Assembly: GCF_000002515.2 (NCBI RefSeq)
Contig: NC_006042.1
Coordinates: forward strand, 1,116,001-1,180,000
From: Kluyveromyces lactis
Lineage: Eukaryota > Ascomycota > Saccharomycetes > Saccharomycetales > Saccharomycetaceae
Length of the DNA stretch: 64,000 bases
Reading direction: 5' to 3'
Part shown: positions 30,501 through 41,065 of the stretch, in pieces
Position numbering within the stretch: the first letter of the stretch is position 1
How the letters are laid out: every line of letters starts with the position of its first letter
Notes under the pieces: model-generated
Seen by the model: only the letters and a program-made list of their open reading frames with translations
The model's database searches: none
What the model was told of the DNA's origin: nothing
Position numbers and translations under genes: made by a program

Positions 30501-33500
30501 ACGAACATAAGCACGATAATTTGTGACACCTGAGAGGATAGTTGGTAACAACTCTTCCAACTTGGAAAGACCTAATCCAGAGATAACTTCTGCCAATGCT
30601 TGTGCTGAGCCCATACGATCCCCTGATTTAGTATTATCGCTTAAAGTGGACATCAAACGAGGAATCAAGTCTGGGAACTGTTCTTCACCTAATCTTTCGA
30701 CTAAGGCACCTAATGCACGTGCGGCTGTGGCTCTTGTATTAGGCACAGGGTCTACCATAGCAATTTCTACTTCATCAATTAGTTGTTGTAAGTAAGGAAC
30801 CAAATCTCTAGTATCAACAAGGATAGCCATGTTACCGACAATTTTACAAGCCTTCCTCTTAGTGTTTGCAGATCTGTCACGCATACCTCGATGAATAACG
30901 TGGATAATCAACGCTAATGAAGGACCATCGATGTAATGAACAAACTGTGTTTGAATCAAGGCATCTAGTGCATCTTCTGTGTATTTTGTTGGATCACCAA
31001 TAGCATTAATCAAAGTAGGAACCAATTTCTGGATTTCAGGGTTTCTAATAACTTCACCAAATCTATTCAAAGACTCGTCAGCGGCCTTTCTGACTTCCTT
31101 GTGGGTATCATTCAAAACACCTACAATTTCAGGAACAATGGTAGACAAAGATGCAGAGAGTTGAGTGGGATCCAAATAAGCCATGTTACCCAAAAGCTCC
31201 ACAGAACCTCTTTTTGTTCTCCAGGATATATCATCAAGGTTAGAAACAGCAACAGGAATTAGTTTCTTCACACCAAAGCTTGTGGTAGATGACATTATAG
31301 CCTTAGTGGCCTGTGCTGTAGCTTCGCGTACTTCAGGAACTGGATCTCCCAAATTCTTTAGAATGTTCGGTAGAATCTCAATCACGTATGGCTCGAAAAA
31401 CTTCCCTAGAACAAGAGATAGGCACTCGAACCCATATGCAACCGATTCACGGCAGCGTGGGTCTTTTTTATCTTCGGATCCTTCGATTAAGCTGCGAATA
31501 ACATCAAAGTCTGAAAGAGCAGAAATACCGTACCCCTTTACTAAACCAGCAATACCCCAAGCAGCACCTCTTCTAATTTGGTTTGGTGCAGGTGAGTCAA
31601 ATAATGCTTGCAAAGAGAAGTCAATGTATTCTTGGGCAGAGCTCTGGAATAAGGGAACCAAAGCAGATAAACATTTTGAAATTGATTTTTGTAATTCTTC
31701 TGATGGAGTTTGAAGGGAGCTTAACAAACGCTCAGCAATGGTTCTAATTCTTGGATCATCTTGCTTCAAGTGTCTAGCTAGAGAACCATATAGAATAACG
31801 ACATTTTCTTTCATCAAAACATCAGTAGAAGAAGACAAAAAGTTTTCAAATATTGGCATCAAATCTTGCAAATACTTACTACCGTGGTAGTTAATGATTT
31901 CGATACCAGCTTCTTTCATCTCCTGGCGAACAATTTCCTCTCTATCACCTAATGCTCCAGAATCAATGAGGAAATGTACGAATTCAACAACAGCACCAGG
32001 ACTGGAACTAAATGCACGGCAAAGTTCTTTCAGTGCAATGGCAGTAGTACTTCTTGCTTCCCAAGGGTCCTTTTGCTCTGTTGCACTGATTTTAACCAAA
32101 CCGTAGTCATCAAGAATATCCTTAGGAGGTTCTGACTTCAAAGCATAAAAGTTCAATAGTTCGTGGAAGTAACGGTTGAATGAATCTGGATTTTCCAACT
32201 GCAACTCTGAGACAGCAGATGCGTACGCCCTAGCTGTGAAGAGTCTTAGACCACTATCCTCCTGTTCAAAGAAATTCAATAAATCGTTCACTAGCTGATC
32301 CATAACTTTGAATTCGTTTGATTTCCATATGAAGTTCGCGATGTCCCTATTATTTTCATCTTCATTAAAGCAAGTAATATAAACTTCAGGAGAGTATTCC
32401 ATAAGTGGTTCGAGGTCGTACTCATCATCAAGTGCCTCCAACACAGTCGCCTGAACAAATTGATTTGAAGTTAGCAAGCTTTTCAATAAAAGGCATAAAT
32501 CTTCCTTAGTTGGATGTATTGATATATTTTGACATAAAGAGATGAAATACTCCTTTGCCAATTTTGCCTTGGATGGGAGAGCCAAAAGAGATAAGAGAAC
32601 TGATACTATGCTTTGACGAGGGATAGATGTATCTTGGAATGCTTCGCCATGAGTAGATATGATATCCAAAGCCAAAAGTAGCTGTTCTTCCTCAGGATCT
32701 TCTTCCACAAACTCGCTACGATTTGTAGGTTTATTAGCATTCTTGATTGCAACTTTTTTACCGATTTCCATTACTTTTACGAGTAGTGGAAGGATATAAG
32801 TCAATGCCATAGATTGGAAAGGTATTTGTCTGCAACCATGTTTGATTTTGAATAATGCAGTTGAAATCAGTTCCAATTTAGTCTCTGAATTCAGATCTGA
32901 AAGAAGATGAGGAACTCTATGAACTATCATCGTTGCGTAACCAACAGTTTTAGCGAACATTCCTAACCTATCATCCAACAAAAAGGATAATTGCAAAAAT
33001 ACGTCAAATCCGAGTGATCCAAATAGCAAATAAAAGTTTTTCTGTTGTAGAATATCTAACAACGAATTCACAGATGTGGGGAACCAATATTTGATACCAT
33101 TATCCAAAAGATTTGCTTCAGAAGCCAACTGAGAAATGATATCAATAACGCATTTCACAGATAAAACGAGCTCATTAATACTTGATCTAACATTTGATTC
33201 CTTTTTCAACTGTTCGTCGACAATCTGTTGTTCTTCCTTGTTCAACTTCTTTGAACCTTTCTTGGCTTGGTCCTTTCTTATACTTTCTTGCCATTTTAGA
33301 ATTTCATAATCCTTTGAATTCTTGTTGTTTAAGATAGCTGATTGTTTTGCAGAGAGTACATCGACGACAAGTGTACCTTCTTTTCCGTTCCAGATTTCAA
33401 TTTCTTGTTCTGTCACAGCAGATAGTTTTGTTGTATCCAAGTTTAATTGAATCATGCTTGCTACCAAAGGTGAGGTGATCTCAGGATTGATAAATGAGAG

Positions 33501-35609
33501 GTGAGAAATGGCTTTAATAATGGCTCTTCTTAATTCTGGTGTTGTTTTATCAGCGCTGTTAAGCAAATACATCATATTGTCGAATAATTTCTCACCGTAT
33601 TGTCTCACTATTTCAGAAGGATCCAACTCTGCATTAAGGACTAAGCCAGCCCATCCATTCTTCAATTTAATGCCGTCTAATTGGGATAATACTAACAGCC
33701 TTGTTAACAAATGTACGGAGACAGACTTATCCGAAAGTTTCTGAGATAGGGTATTGAATAAAGGTGCTGCAAAACAAAATGATATACGCGAAAGAGTATC
33801 ATTCTTTTGTTTTGACAAAGTTTCAAAAGCATCAATTATTGCATTGCCGACAAATTGTGGGTTCCTGTAAAATGCGCAGTTTAGAAGCTGTAAAGCTTGC
33901 TTTCTCTGTTCAAAAGGCACTTGCGTGGATAGGGTAACATATATCCAAGAAAGACCGTATGACTCCTTGTGTGCTTCAAGGATGTCATCGATTTTGGAAA
34001 GTATTGCAGTTGCACTCAAGTCAATAAGATGTTGAATGTAAACGAAACATCCATATGCTGAACCTTCTCCATTTTTTAATGGATTATTACAGACCTCCTT
34101 CAGATATGCAAGTGTTTCGTCTTCGAGCTGAACAATGATATTTAGTTTTGCAGTGTTTAGGTTGCTTAAAAAAGAATTGTACCATATCTTTCTCAAAGGT
34201 AACTTATTCTCATTAAAACCGGACTTTATGGCAGCAATTGAAACTTCGTCTGCTGTTTCTAATGAGGACAAATGGTGGAAAAATGCTGATAACATAATAT
34301 TCAATGCTGTCTCATTGGATTCCTTCGAAATATAAGTTCTCAACCCATCCACGATTTTTGAAGACACTTGATTGGAGAAAGTTGGTACATTTATTAACAA
34401 GTTGGATATAATAATCTTATAGTCGGTATTCAGGTTGGTTTTCATGTTCTTAAAAGCCTCATCCACAAGTTTTTGTAAAGATGATTCGTCACAGGAATCA
34501 GAACATATTGACCTCAATAATGATATTAGGGACTTCAAGGAGCTTTCACGTACGATATCTTTTGAGCTTTTGAATGATGTAAAGGTTTGAGTAATGCATT
34601 TTGATGAAACAAATAAACCCAAACTATTAACTTTGTTAGAATTGAACGCCGAATAGAATTCAGCAGATTGGGTGAAAGATGTTTCTGGTGATCTTAAATT
34701 TGCTTTCTCAAAGCTTGGAATCAAATGCTTCTGAACTTGTTCTTCAGTAACAAATGAATATAGGAATTCTTTCAGGAAAAGTTCCAAACAGAATGCTGAA
34801 GGCAACTCTTTGGCGAGGATAACTTCTTTACCGAGATACTCTACTAATCTTTCAGTCAACTGTTCCAGCGAATGCAAAGGAATTGGTTTCTTGGCTTGGC
34901 ACTGTAATACAGAATGAACTAGGGATCCCAGAGTGATAACTACACCAGTATTTGGAAGCTTCAATTTCGAGTAGTTGTCTAATAACAATGGAATAACATC
35001 ATCAACAATATTAGATTTTGAATCTGTAGTAGATTCCAGGTTCACACAACTAACGAAACTCTTAACAGATTGTTGGAAGACACAGAGCCTCAATCTCTTA
35101 CGATGTTGGTTTTGCTTATTCAAATCTTTCTTAAAAGGTTCATGGGTATCTAGGATAGTCTCGATAGCTGCTACAAGCATCACATAAGCGTGGACTATTT
35201 CTTTCCAATAAACATTGAAGAGCTCATCTGATTGTTCATAAATCAAATTCAAAAATTTAAGCACCCATTCCAATAAATTTAAATAATCAGTAACAGCTTT
35301 AGAAGGGCAGTTTTGAGTGCTGGCAGTCTTGATAACAAAATCACTTATCTTTTTACAATAGATGGGGTCGGTTTCAAACAATTGGACCAGGATTGAAGTG
35401 ACTAGAACTTTTGATTCTTTATCCTGATATAAATCATAAGTGCTTAGTACGCAATTGAAAATCAATTCCAACGCCGAGCTATCAGTTTTACTTTTATCGT
35501 TGGATTTTAACAGTTCTAGGGCACTTCTTAATACCGGTAGCCTGACTGTCAATAAAGAAGCGTGGCAGTCTCTGTAAAGAACAGGCTCTAAATTTTCCCA
35601 AGTAGACAT
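27594..35609 (-). CDS. GCN1: Gcn2-activating ribosome-bound protein Gcn1
   Basis: A 2671-residue protein, one residue shorter than S. cerevisiae Gcn1 (2672). It binds collided or stalled ribosomes with Gcn20 and activates the eIF2-alpha kinase Gcn2 during amino acid starvation. Almost the whole chain is HEAT repeats. The central part (about 1330-1640) resembles the N-terminal HEAT region of eEF3, for example RRGAAWGIAGLVKGYG and KNLGDPVPEVREATAQA. The Gcn2 RWD-binding region is expected at about 2050-2430. The first ATG in frame is the start and no intron is needed. It is the largest gene of the window. Its effector Gcn4 likely controls ILV6 nearby, though that proximity is probably coincidental. 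Confidence 0.98.
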   Translation of the reverse strand: MSTWENLEPVLYRDCHASLLTVRLPVLRSALELLKSNDKSKTDSSALELIFNCVLSTYDLYQDKESKVLVTSILVQLFETDPIYCKKISDFVIKTASTQNCPSKAVTDYLNLLEWVLKFLNLIYEQSDELFNVYWKEIVHAYVMLVAAIETILDTHEPFKKDLNKQNQHRKRLRLCVFQQSVKSFVSCVNLESTTDSKSNIVDDVIPLLLDNYSKLKLPNTGVVITLGSLVHSVLQCQAKKPIPLHSLEQLTERLVEYLGKEVILAKELPSAFCLELFLKEFLYSFVTEEQVQKHLIPSFEKANLRSPETSFTQSAEFYSAFNSNKVNSLGLFVSSKCITQTFTSFKSSKDIVRESSLKSLISLLRSICSDSCDESSLQKLVDEAFKNMKTNLNTDYKIIISNLLINVPTFSNQVSSKIVDGLRTYISKESNETALNIMLSAFFHHLSSLETADEVSIAAIKSGFNENKLPLRKIWYNSFLSNLNTAKLNIIVQLEDETLAYLKEVCNNPLKNGEGSAYGCFVYIQHLIDLSATAILSKIDDILEAHKESYGLSWIYVTLSTQVPFEQRKQALQLLNCAFYRNPQFVGNAIIDAFETLSKQKNDTLSRISFCFAAPLFNTLSQKLSDKSVSVHLLTRLLVLSQLDGIKLKNGWAGLVLNAELDPSEIVRQYGEKLFDNMMYLLNSADKTTPELRRAIIKAISHLSFINPEITSPLVASMIQLNLDTTKLSAVTEQEIEIWNGKEGTLVVDVLSAKQSAILNNKNSKDYEILKWQESIRKDQAKKGSKKLNKEEQQIVDEQLKKESNVRSSINELVLSVKCVIDIISQLASEANLLDNGIKYWFPTSVNSLLDILQQKNFYLLFGSLGFDVFLQLSFLLDDRLGMFAKTVGYATMIVHRVPHLLSDLNSETKLELISTALFKIKHGCRQIPFQSMALTYILPLLVKVMEIGKKVAIKNANKPTNRSEFVEEDPEEEQLLLALDIISTHGEAFQDTSIPRQSIVSVLLSLLALPSKAKLAKEYFISLCQNISIHPTKEDLCLLLKSLLTSNQFVQATVLEALDDEYDLEPLMEYSPEVYITCFNEDENNRDIANFIWKSNEFKVMDQLVNDLLNFFEQEDSGLRLFTARAYASAVSELQLENPDSFNRYFHELLNFYALKSEPPKDILDDYGLVKISATEQKDPWEARSTTAIALKELCRAFSSSPGAVVEFVHFLIDSGALGDREEIVRQEMKEAGIEIINYHGSKYLQDLMPIFENFLSSSTDVLMKENVVILYGSLARHLKQDDPRIRTIAERLLSSLQTPSEELQKSISKCLSALVPLFQSSAQEYIDFSLQALFDSPAPNQIRRGAAWGIAGLVKGYGISALSDFDVIRSLIEGSEDKKDPRCRESVAYGFECLSLVLGKFFEPYVIEILPNILKNLGDPVPEVREATAQATKAIMSSTTSFGVKKLIPVAVSNLDDISWRTKRGSVELLGNMAYLDPTQLSASLSTIVPEIVGVLNDTHKEVRKAADESLNRFGEVIRNPEIQKLVPTLINAIGDPTKYTEDALDALIQTQFVHYIDGPSLALIIHVIHRGMRDRSANTKRKACKIVGNMAILVDTRDLVPYLQQLIDEVEIAMVDPVPNTRATAARALGALVERLGEEQFPDLIPRLMSTLSDNTKSGDRMGSAQALAEVISGLGLSKLEELLPTILSGVTNYRAYVREGFMPLMLFLPVCFGQQFAPYINKIIQPILSGLADPDENIRDTALKAGKLIVKNYATKAIDLLLPELENGMFDENERIRLSSVQLAGDLLFQVTGISSKNEFDEEDAEYNSEVSKQMVEVLGEERRARILSALFVCRSDVSGIVRATTVDIWKALVPNTPRTIKEILPELTSTIVIHLASSSRTLRIIAAQTLGDLVRRVGGNALSQLLPTLKQSLDTSIDSNSKQGVCIALHELIVSSSSDSLEAFQSVIVDIICSTVIDGDETVREAAATCFDAYQEVMGKVAIDEIIPFLLNKLKEEENSQYALSALQEIMSTKSEVIFPILIPTLLTPPIDAFKANALGSLAEVAGPALYKRTSTIINSVVNALIETDNTETKHSLESTLDKIFLSITDYEGLHPLLQQIMSLLKHEDVAKRIVVLERLPTFFDNTTLDYNIYTSDIATNAILSLDESDPRIVEANFNALTSLVKNQDKSMLEKLIKPAKQALLMTGKQGEDLAAFKLPKGPSCVLPIFLHGLMYGSGDEREASALAIADIVSKTPAAGLKSYVTVITGPLIRVVGERFNSDIKAAILYALNILFAKIPQLLRPFIPQLQRTFVKSLSDPTNEVLRLRAAKALGTLIEYQPRVDPLVVELVTGAKQSDDDGVKTAMLKALLEAVSKAGSKLNQTSKTNILNLIEEEMLSANDKLAVAYAKLIGSLSSILSTEEAATILKSKVLESSLTEDSGKFGILTLNSFLKDAPSHVFGTGLIDECVNYIIDATNSSNAYFSDNGLLAIGKTLLLEGETRTPYSKLDASEPFHLGTDNINSLVSQLAKCMLKPNSNSLDSRRLALVVVRTLARFKYAETIENNYDLLAPSVFSCLRDTVIPIKLAAEKAYLAMFHLVEEENLETFTSWFSKLEGSTIQNSIGDTLQLRSLGDYTKRVGKRLAAVERDKIAAGGDAEAMFSDRFEDENEIWTVGGVELNTDI

Positions 35610-36208
35610 CCGTAAATACTGTTGAAAAATGAGATGAGACTTCTCAACTATGTCGTACTTTTAATAAATTAAGAGTCGGTAATTTTCAATGGCTTGCCGC
35701 TGATAAGCGTCTAAAACAACATTGCTTAAATCACAACTCATCTCTGAAATAATGAACTCTGCTCTTGTTTAAAAAACTATTCAAGATTTTAACATACAAA
35801 TCTGAAAAGCTTTGGTGAAAGAAAAAAAAAGTACAAGATCAAAACGTACAAAATGATGTATTGTAACTAACTTGAGGCTAATACTATACTTAATATAATT
35901 AGTATTATAATCATCCCATTGATATATTAATGGGCATAGTAGTTCGCAAGTGATACTTTCTTTAATGTGCGATTTGTAGCAGTTTCACATTCAGTTATCA
36001 ATTGGACTTTCCACTTGGTTGGACAACACAGAGTTTGTCCAGAAAATTACTATCATTTTCTATGAAGAAAAGAAGGTACGATATTATTTAACTATACTGA
36101 CGCTGCATGATAGTGACTAGTATGGTTGAAACAAAATAATACTGAAAACTTTCAATTATAATACATAAAGTCATATAATGTGTAAGGTCAAGTCTAAACT
36201 TATCGTGT
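35610..36208. other. Intergenic GCN1-MDS3
   Basis: About 600 bases containing the GCN1 promoter and the MDS3 3' region. AT-rich, with a short A run at 35820-35831. No additional gene or recognisable element was found. Confidence 0.4.
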
Positions 36209-39200
36209 TCAAGACTTGTTACTTTGGTTAGTCTTGGACCTTCCAGTGCCAATAGTCAAGTTTGAGATTGTCTTGGTGATCTTTTCAAAAGATTTGAGAT
36301 TTGGTGACGGTGACGGTGACGGCAGGTGCGGATTACTATGTGTGTGAAGTGGAAGATGAGGAGATTGCTCTTGAGATTCAGGTCTCGTTATTGAACGCAA
36401 AGTTGGCTGTCTTCTTTGTTTCATCAAAGTGTCATCAATTTCAGACATATCTTGTGCAAGTTTTTTCTTGAGAGTTTTGATTTCTTTAGAAATATGCAAG
36501 CAGTCCTTGCATCTAACCATCAATTTCACGTCACTCACTAAGACTGCAGATTCGTAAATTAGTTCCATGACATAATCCACAGGTGGGAGTGAATTTGGTG
36601 AAGCAAGACTATCTAAAGTGGATAACTTCTGGTTGTGGTACGGTGGATCATTTCTGACTTTACCGCTAAACAAAGACGGTTTCTTCGTATAGTTAGAGCC
36701 AGATTCAGTCGATCCTCGAGATAAGGGATCAACTGAATCCTCTAGTTCTAGTGCTCGTTCTCTGAAGGACCTCTCTATTTTGCTCTTAGAAGGTAGAGAA
36801 AGTCCAACACCTAGATCGTCAGAGTCAGAAGGACAGCTTGAATCGTTCGTATTAGATTTTTCCAAAGCGTCATGCTCTAAAATATCTCTTACTTGATCAA
36901 GTTCGTCATCTATGTTGTGCATTTCTGTAGTTGTATGGACTGGGCGTGCTGGTGAAGAAGAGCGTGTCAAAATTTCAGGAGAATCCACAGTAGAAACTTC
37001 CTTGCTTAAGCTCGATTTATGTTTTGGATTTGTATTGATTCTTTGTTGAATATGTGAGATCGAAGATTTCTTCCCGGATACAGTGATGGTGCTTGGATAG
37101 TGGGCTGATGATATTGAATTTATGCTATCCCTTGGACTTCCGGTTATCACCGAAGGAGTAAGGGCAGGTGCGGAAGAAGAATCAAAGGAATTCAACTTAT
37201 CAAGATGATCTTGGGTAGCACTGCTACTAACTGTACTCACCGAAAATGCTGCAGACGCCTTTCGCAAATGATCTATATCAAAGTAACCGTCATCTATGCT
37301 GTTTAACGATTTTTCAATAGCCTGGTATTCCTGGTAATTTTTGTGATTTTCCAAATACTGTTGCATAGCATCTTGGTCATCTTCAAAAAGCAGTGAGACT
37401 CGATTGAGGAAAGCATCTTTTAGAGATTTGCTAATCACAAACAAGCTTTCCTCTTTCTTCCCGATGATAGAATAAAATACTTCAAGCATTAGATCGAAGA
37501 GCAATGGCACTTCATAAATCTTAGCCATATTCAATAATCCCACCGCCACAGGTGATAGAGGCCATTTACCATCAATTTGGCCAGTGAAAAAAAATTCCGC
37601 GAACGCTTTAACAGTTTCTGTAGGCCAAGGCATATATAATGACCTAGGTATGAATAGAGGCTCGAAATCAACATCGCCCGAATTCAGAGTTTGACTGGTC
37701 AGACTCTCAGTATTTGAAGCAAATGAGTTTCGCTCGTTTTGAGGGGTAGTCATGCCATCAGCTTCGTTATCTGGTTTGTGTAAAGGATCTCCGACAAATA
37801 CCTCATCAATTCTGTTTGGATAGATATTCTCTTGTGATATATGTTGAGAAATATCATGGTGTAAAGATGATCTTCTACTTGATAATGGAGAAGTTGAAGT
37901 TCGATAGCGAGTATCCGGAAAAAAATGATCCGAAAGTCGATTGTCAACACTAAAATCATGCGATGTATGTGTAGGTAGCGCAGGGAGCGGTTCACTTGGG
38001 ACAGGCAGTAATGGTGGTAGCGAAACATTCAGACTCAGTATTTCTTCAGATCCTGGACTTCTGTAAATTGACTCTCCCATTCTATCGCTTGAAGAGCTGA
38101 CACGAGAAATTGAACTTGACGTAGAAGCTAATGAAGCTTTACGGGAGCTTAATGGACTATTCAGCCCAAAGCTTGAATGAAGTAAATTATCATTCCCCAG
38201 TGACTGAGAGATTCTACGAGATTGAGCTTGGCTAGATCTCAGGAAATCGTCAGTAAAGAGAGCAGAGTATGAGCTTGCAGAATTTTTCCTATTCGAAGGT
38301 ACAGATATTTTAATTGGTTCTGAAGTGTCATTAGGATCTAAGCTAATAGGTGGTGGTGTTGATCTCTTAGAGCTTTCTCCGCTTGGCCTGAATGGAACCC
38401 TAAATACCATGCCACCGGATGAACTCGTTACACCTGAAGCAGCGTTTGAATGACGTCTCTGAGAAGACTGCTCCGATATTTCTCCCAAAGAGACTATATG
38501 ATCAGGATTTACTCCCAAAGAGGTAGGTAATCTGTCGTTGGCGTTAGTAGCGGTTGCTAAGCTATCTGAATGAGAAGCTATCGAATGAGACGAGTTATCA
38601 TTTGTTAATTTAGATGTGCTTGGCGTATTGAAGAATAAGCAAGCGGATTTCCTTTCCATTGGAGGCGTGCTGCTTTGCACAGACTGTGCACTTGGTCTGT
38701 GGCGGCTAAAAAATGTGTCCAAAGATCCTTGTGATGTTGGCTTCTTGTCATCCTTAGCTATGGAAGATATTGAACTAGATGTATGCGGCGAGACGCCTAA
38801 CTGCCCTACGTTTCCTGAAGAAAGTTTTGAAATCTGGGAAAAGCTTTCCGGTATTTTGCGATCTGTTGAAACTTGAACATAAGCATTAGCCAAAAGCATA
38901 TCGAAGTACCTACCCCATCTCTTTCTAAGTAAAAAACTTGGAACGGCGACAGATTCGTCATCTTCCGTTATGAACTCAAAATCTGCTAGTAGCTTGTTGT
39001 AGACTTCCAAAGAATCTTTACCTAAAACCATTGAATAAGATGGGAAGACGGATCTTATAGATGTGATTTCAGATGGTGGGGCAACATATCTACTGTAATT
39101 TTCGAACTGGTCTGTCTCTGTTTGAGCCAAACTGCCCGGTATTTTCTTTGCAGAGGATGATTTAGAGGATTTCTGATCTCTCTGAGCAGAATGGAATAAA

Positions 39201-40510
39201 TTAGTGATATGCAACCCGAAGGAAAGCAGTCTATCAAATTTTTGTACAGAGGGCAAACAGCCAGAATCATTTTTGGTACCAAGAAGCAAAGCCTTGTGAT
39301 GCGATTCCCATAAGAACAATTTCCAGAATCTATGTTTTGAGCTATGTATATCATCGCAGTTGATACTCAATCTAGTCCATTTCCCTGAAGTGATGTTGTA
39401 AAGGAAACAATGAAAATTGTCTGACTGTAAGTTTGGATGGAAACCAGATATTATGATGTTATAACCGAATTTATCGCCGGTGGGCCATTGCAAATTATAG
39501 GCGATATGTAATCTTTTTCTTCGTCTATCGTTGTCATCATAGACGTGCATTCTAGCACCTTCGGCATCCGGCATTAAAGGTAAGGCGAAAAGTGGATTCT
39601 CTTCGGAGTTGAAATTGCACTTAAACTCATGATCATGATCATGAGATTCCTCTATTGAGGGAGAATACACAGCCAACGACGGCAGTTTAGCCTCATTTTC
39701 TTCAACCAACAACGAAAAGTTATTTTCGGAGATGAGAGGAACAGATTTGCCTCCGATATTAACTGTTATATTATGTAAATCGTCCTCTTCGTCCCACACA
39801 TCCGTTTCCCAACAGTTTGTCGATAAATTGAAAATGTCAATAGTTTCAACTGGTTGGTCCAAATTATTCAAACCACCCACTATAATTAACTTGGTGTCCT
39901 TCTTTGGATCCGATTCGTACAAGACATGCATCTGATTATTGAATCTTCTTGTCACTGACGGGTCCTTACTGATTAATGACCAGACTTTATTATGTAAATC
40001 CAATTTCCAAAGTTCATTAGTGGAAATAAACTCATAATCAGATTGTTCTGAAACTGTCAAACCACCGAAAACAAAGATAGCCTCTTGACAATAGCATACA
40101 GAATGAAATAACCTCTCTGTCAACCGGGGCATCGGATTACCCATGGGATCAGTTTCAGGCATAGTTTCTACCCGTTCCCAACGTCTTGAAATCAAATCTA
40201 AAAAGAACACTTCCTTACTTATCCATTGTCCCAGGTTTTGAAATCTATTTGAGTCCTTCCTTTCTCGGGCAAAATGCATAATCAACTCTTGTTGTAGATT
40301 AGTAGATGTTATTTCTTGTAAATTCAAAGGGATTGTCAACCCACCGTGCACGAATATCCCCGATCTGGCAAGTACTGTTGCAGCACCAGTTCTTACGTCC
40401 AATGTAGATCTTCTGATGGAGCATTCATCCATACTATCCGCCGTTTGAGCATCCAATTGCGGTAGGTGTAGGTTATAACAAGAACAATTTGAGGGAAGAA
40501 GAAACGGCAT
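36209..40510 (-). CDS. MDS3: Kelch-repeat signalling protein Mds3/Pmd1
   Basis: A 1433-residue protein (S. cerevisiae Mds3 1487, Pmd1 1753), a scaffold implicated in TOR/pH signalling and in negative control of early meiotic genes. The N-terminal third is a Kelch beta-propeller: IFVHGGLTIP near residue 52, the FVFGGLT repeat near 145, then KLIIVGGLNN. Around residues 500-560 and 970-1050 lie BTB-like segments (for example FAEFFFTGQIDGKWPLSP). The middle is a very Ser-rich, low-complexity linker. The C-terminus has a conserved Cys patch LMVRCKDCLHISKEI. The ohnolog neighbours YGL198W (YIP4) and YER133W (GLC7) both follow, so this is the single precursor of MDS3 and PMD1. Confidence 0.93.
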   Translation of the reverse strand: MPFLLPSNCSCYNLHLPQLDAQTADSMDECSIRRSTLDVRTGAATVLARSGIFVHGGLTIPLNLQEITSTNLQQELIMHFARERKDSNRFQNLGQWISKEVFFLDLISRRWERVETMPETDPMGNPMPRLTERLFHSVCYCQEAIFVFGGLTVSEQSDYEFISTNELWKLDLHNKVWSLISKDPSVTRRFNNQMHVLYESDPKKDTKLIIVGGLNNLDQPVETIDIFNLSTNCWETDVWDEEDDLHNITVNIGGKSVPLISENNFSLLVEENEAKLPSLAVYSPSIEESHDHDHEFKCNFNSEENPLFALPLMPDAEGARMHVYDDNDRRRKRLHIAYNLQWPTGDKFGYNIIISGFHPNLQSDNFHCFLYNITSGKWTRLSINCDDIHSSKHRFWKLFLWESHHKALLLGTKNDSGCLPSVQKFDRLLSFGLHITNLFHSAQRDQKSSKSSSAKKIPGSLAQTETDQFENYSRYVAPPSEITSIRSVFPSYSMVLGKDSLEVYNKLLADFEFITEDDESVAVPSFLLRKRWGRYFDMLLANAYVQVSTDRKIPESFSQISKLSSGNVGQLGVSPHTSSSISSIAKDDKKPTSQGSLDTFFSRHRPSAQSVQSSTPPMERKSACLFFNTPSTSKLTNDNSSHSIASHSDSLATATNANDRLPTSLGVNPDHIVSLGEISEQSSQRRHSNAASGVTSSSGGMVFRVPFRPSGESSKRSTPPPISLDPNDTSEPIKISVPSNRKNSASSYSALFTDDFLRSSQAQSRRISQSLGNDNLLHSSFGLNSPLSSRKASLASTSSSISRVSSSSDRMGESIYRSPGSEEILSLNVSLPPLLPVPSEPLPALPTHTSHDFSVDNRLSDHFFPDTRYRTSTSPLSSRRSSLHHDISQHISQENIYPNRIDEVFVGDPLHKPDNEADGMTTPQNERNSFASNTESLTSQTLNSGDVDFEPLFIPRSLYMPWPTETVKAFAEFFFTGQIDGKWPLSPVAVGLLNMAKIYEVPLLFDLMLEVFYSIIGKKEESLFVISKSLKDAFLNRVSLLFEDDQDAMQQYLENHKNYQEYQAIEKSLNSIDDGYFDIDHLRKASAAFSVSTVSSSATQDHLDKLNSFDSSSAPALTPSVITGSPRDSINSISSAHYPSTITVSGKKSSISHIQQRINTNPKHKSSLSKEVSTVDSPEILTRSSSPARPVHTTTEMHNIDDELDQVRDILEHDALEKSNTNDSSCPSDSDDLGVGLSLPSKSKIERSFRERALELEDSVDPLSRGSTESGSNYTKKPSLFSGKVRNDPPYHNQKLSTLDSLASPNSLPPVDYVMELIYESAVLVSDVKLMVRCKDCLHISKEIKTLKKKLAQDMSEIDDTLMKQRRQPTLRSITRPESQEQSPHLPLHTHSNPHLPSPSPSPNLKSFEKITKTISNLTIGTGRSKTNQSNKS

Positions 40511-41065
40511 ATTCTACTGGAAAAAATTTTTTGAAAGTGAAGTTTGTATGGTTCTTGAATCGATGTGACAGCTATTGAAGCAGCTATTTGCTATGCGTAT
40601 CTTGTATGCTCCTGGCTGACTAGCAGAACCCAAAATATCAAGAAGGGCCAACAACAGAAAAAAGGAAGATGGCTCCCAATTACTCAACAAAATAAACTCT
40701 GCAGTTTTCGTACCGAAACGTATTAGCACTGATACTAGACTATCGATATCTTAAGGTACAATCTGTGGTTGATGGATAATACAGCTTGTTCTCCCTCTTT
40801 TTCCTTTCACCGATGCTTTTGATCAGAATGGGATTCTGGTAATTCCTATTTCAAATCCTTTAAATTTCATCATCATTTTGCAGTAAAAGAGGCCAAGGGT
40901 GCAGCTTTTAATAGAAAATACAGAGGAGAATTAAGACAGAAAATGATAAGAGATAATTGATTGGTGAAAAGGTCCTTGTACTTCGAAGCATGTTTATATA
41001 TTTATTTACAACAGGTTTATAAAGTGGATAGTTTGTTTTTTTTGGGTGCGTGCAATGCGGCCGAT
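40511..41065. other. Intergenic MDS3-YIP4
   Basis: About 555 bases with the MDS3 promoter and the YIP4 3' end. No other gene is supported; short frames here have no coding character. Confidence 0.4.
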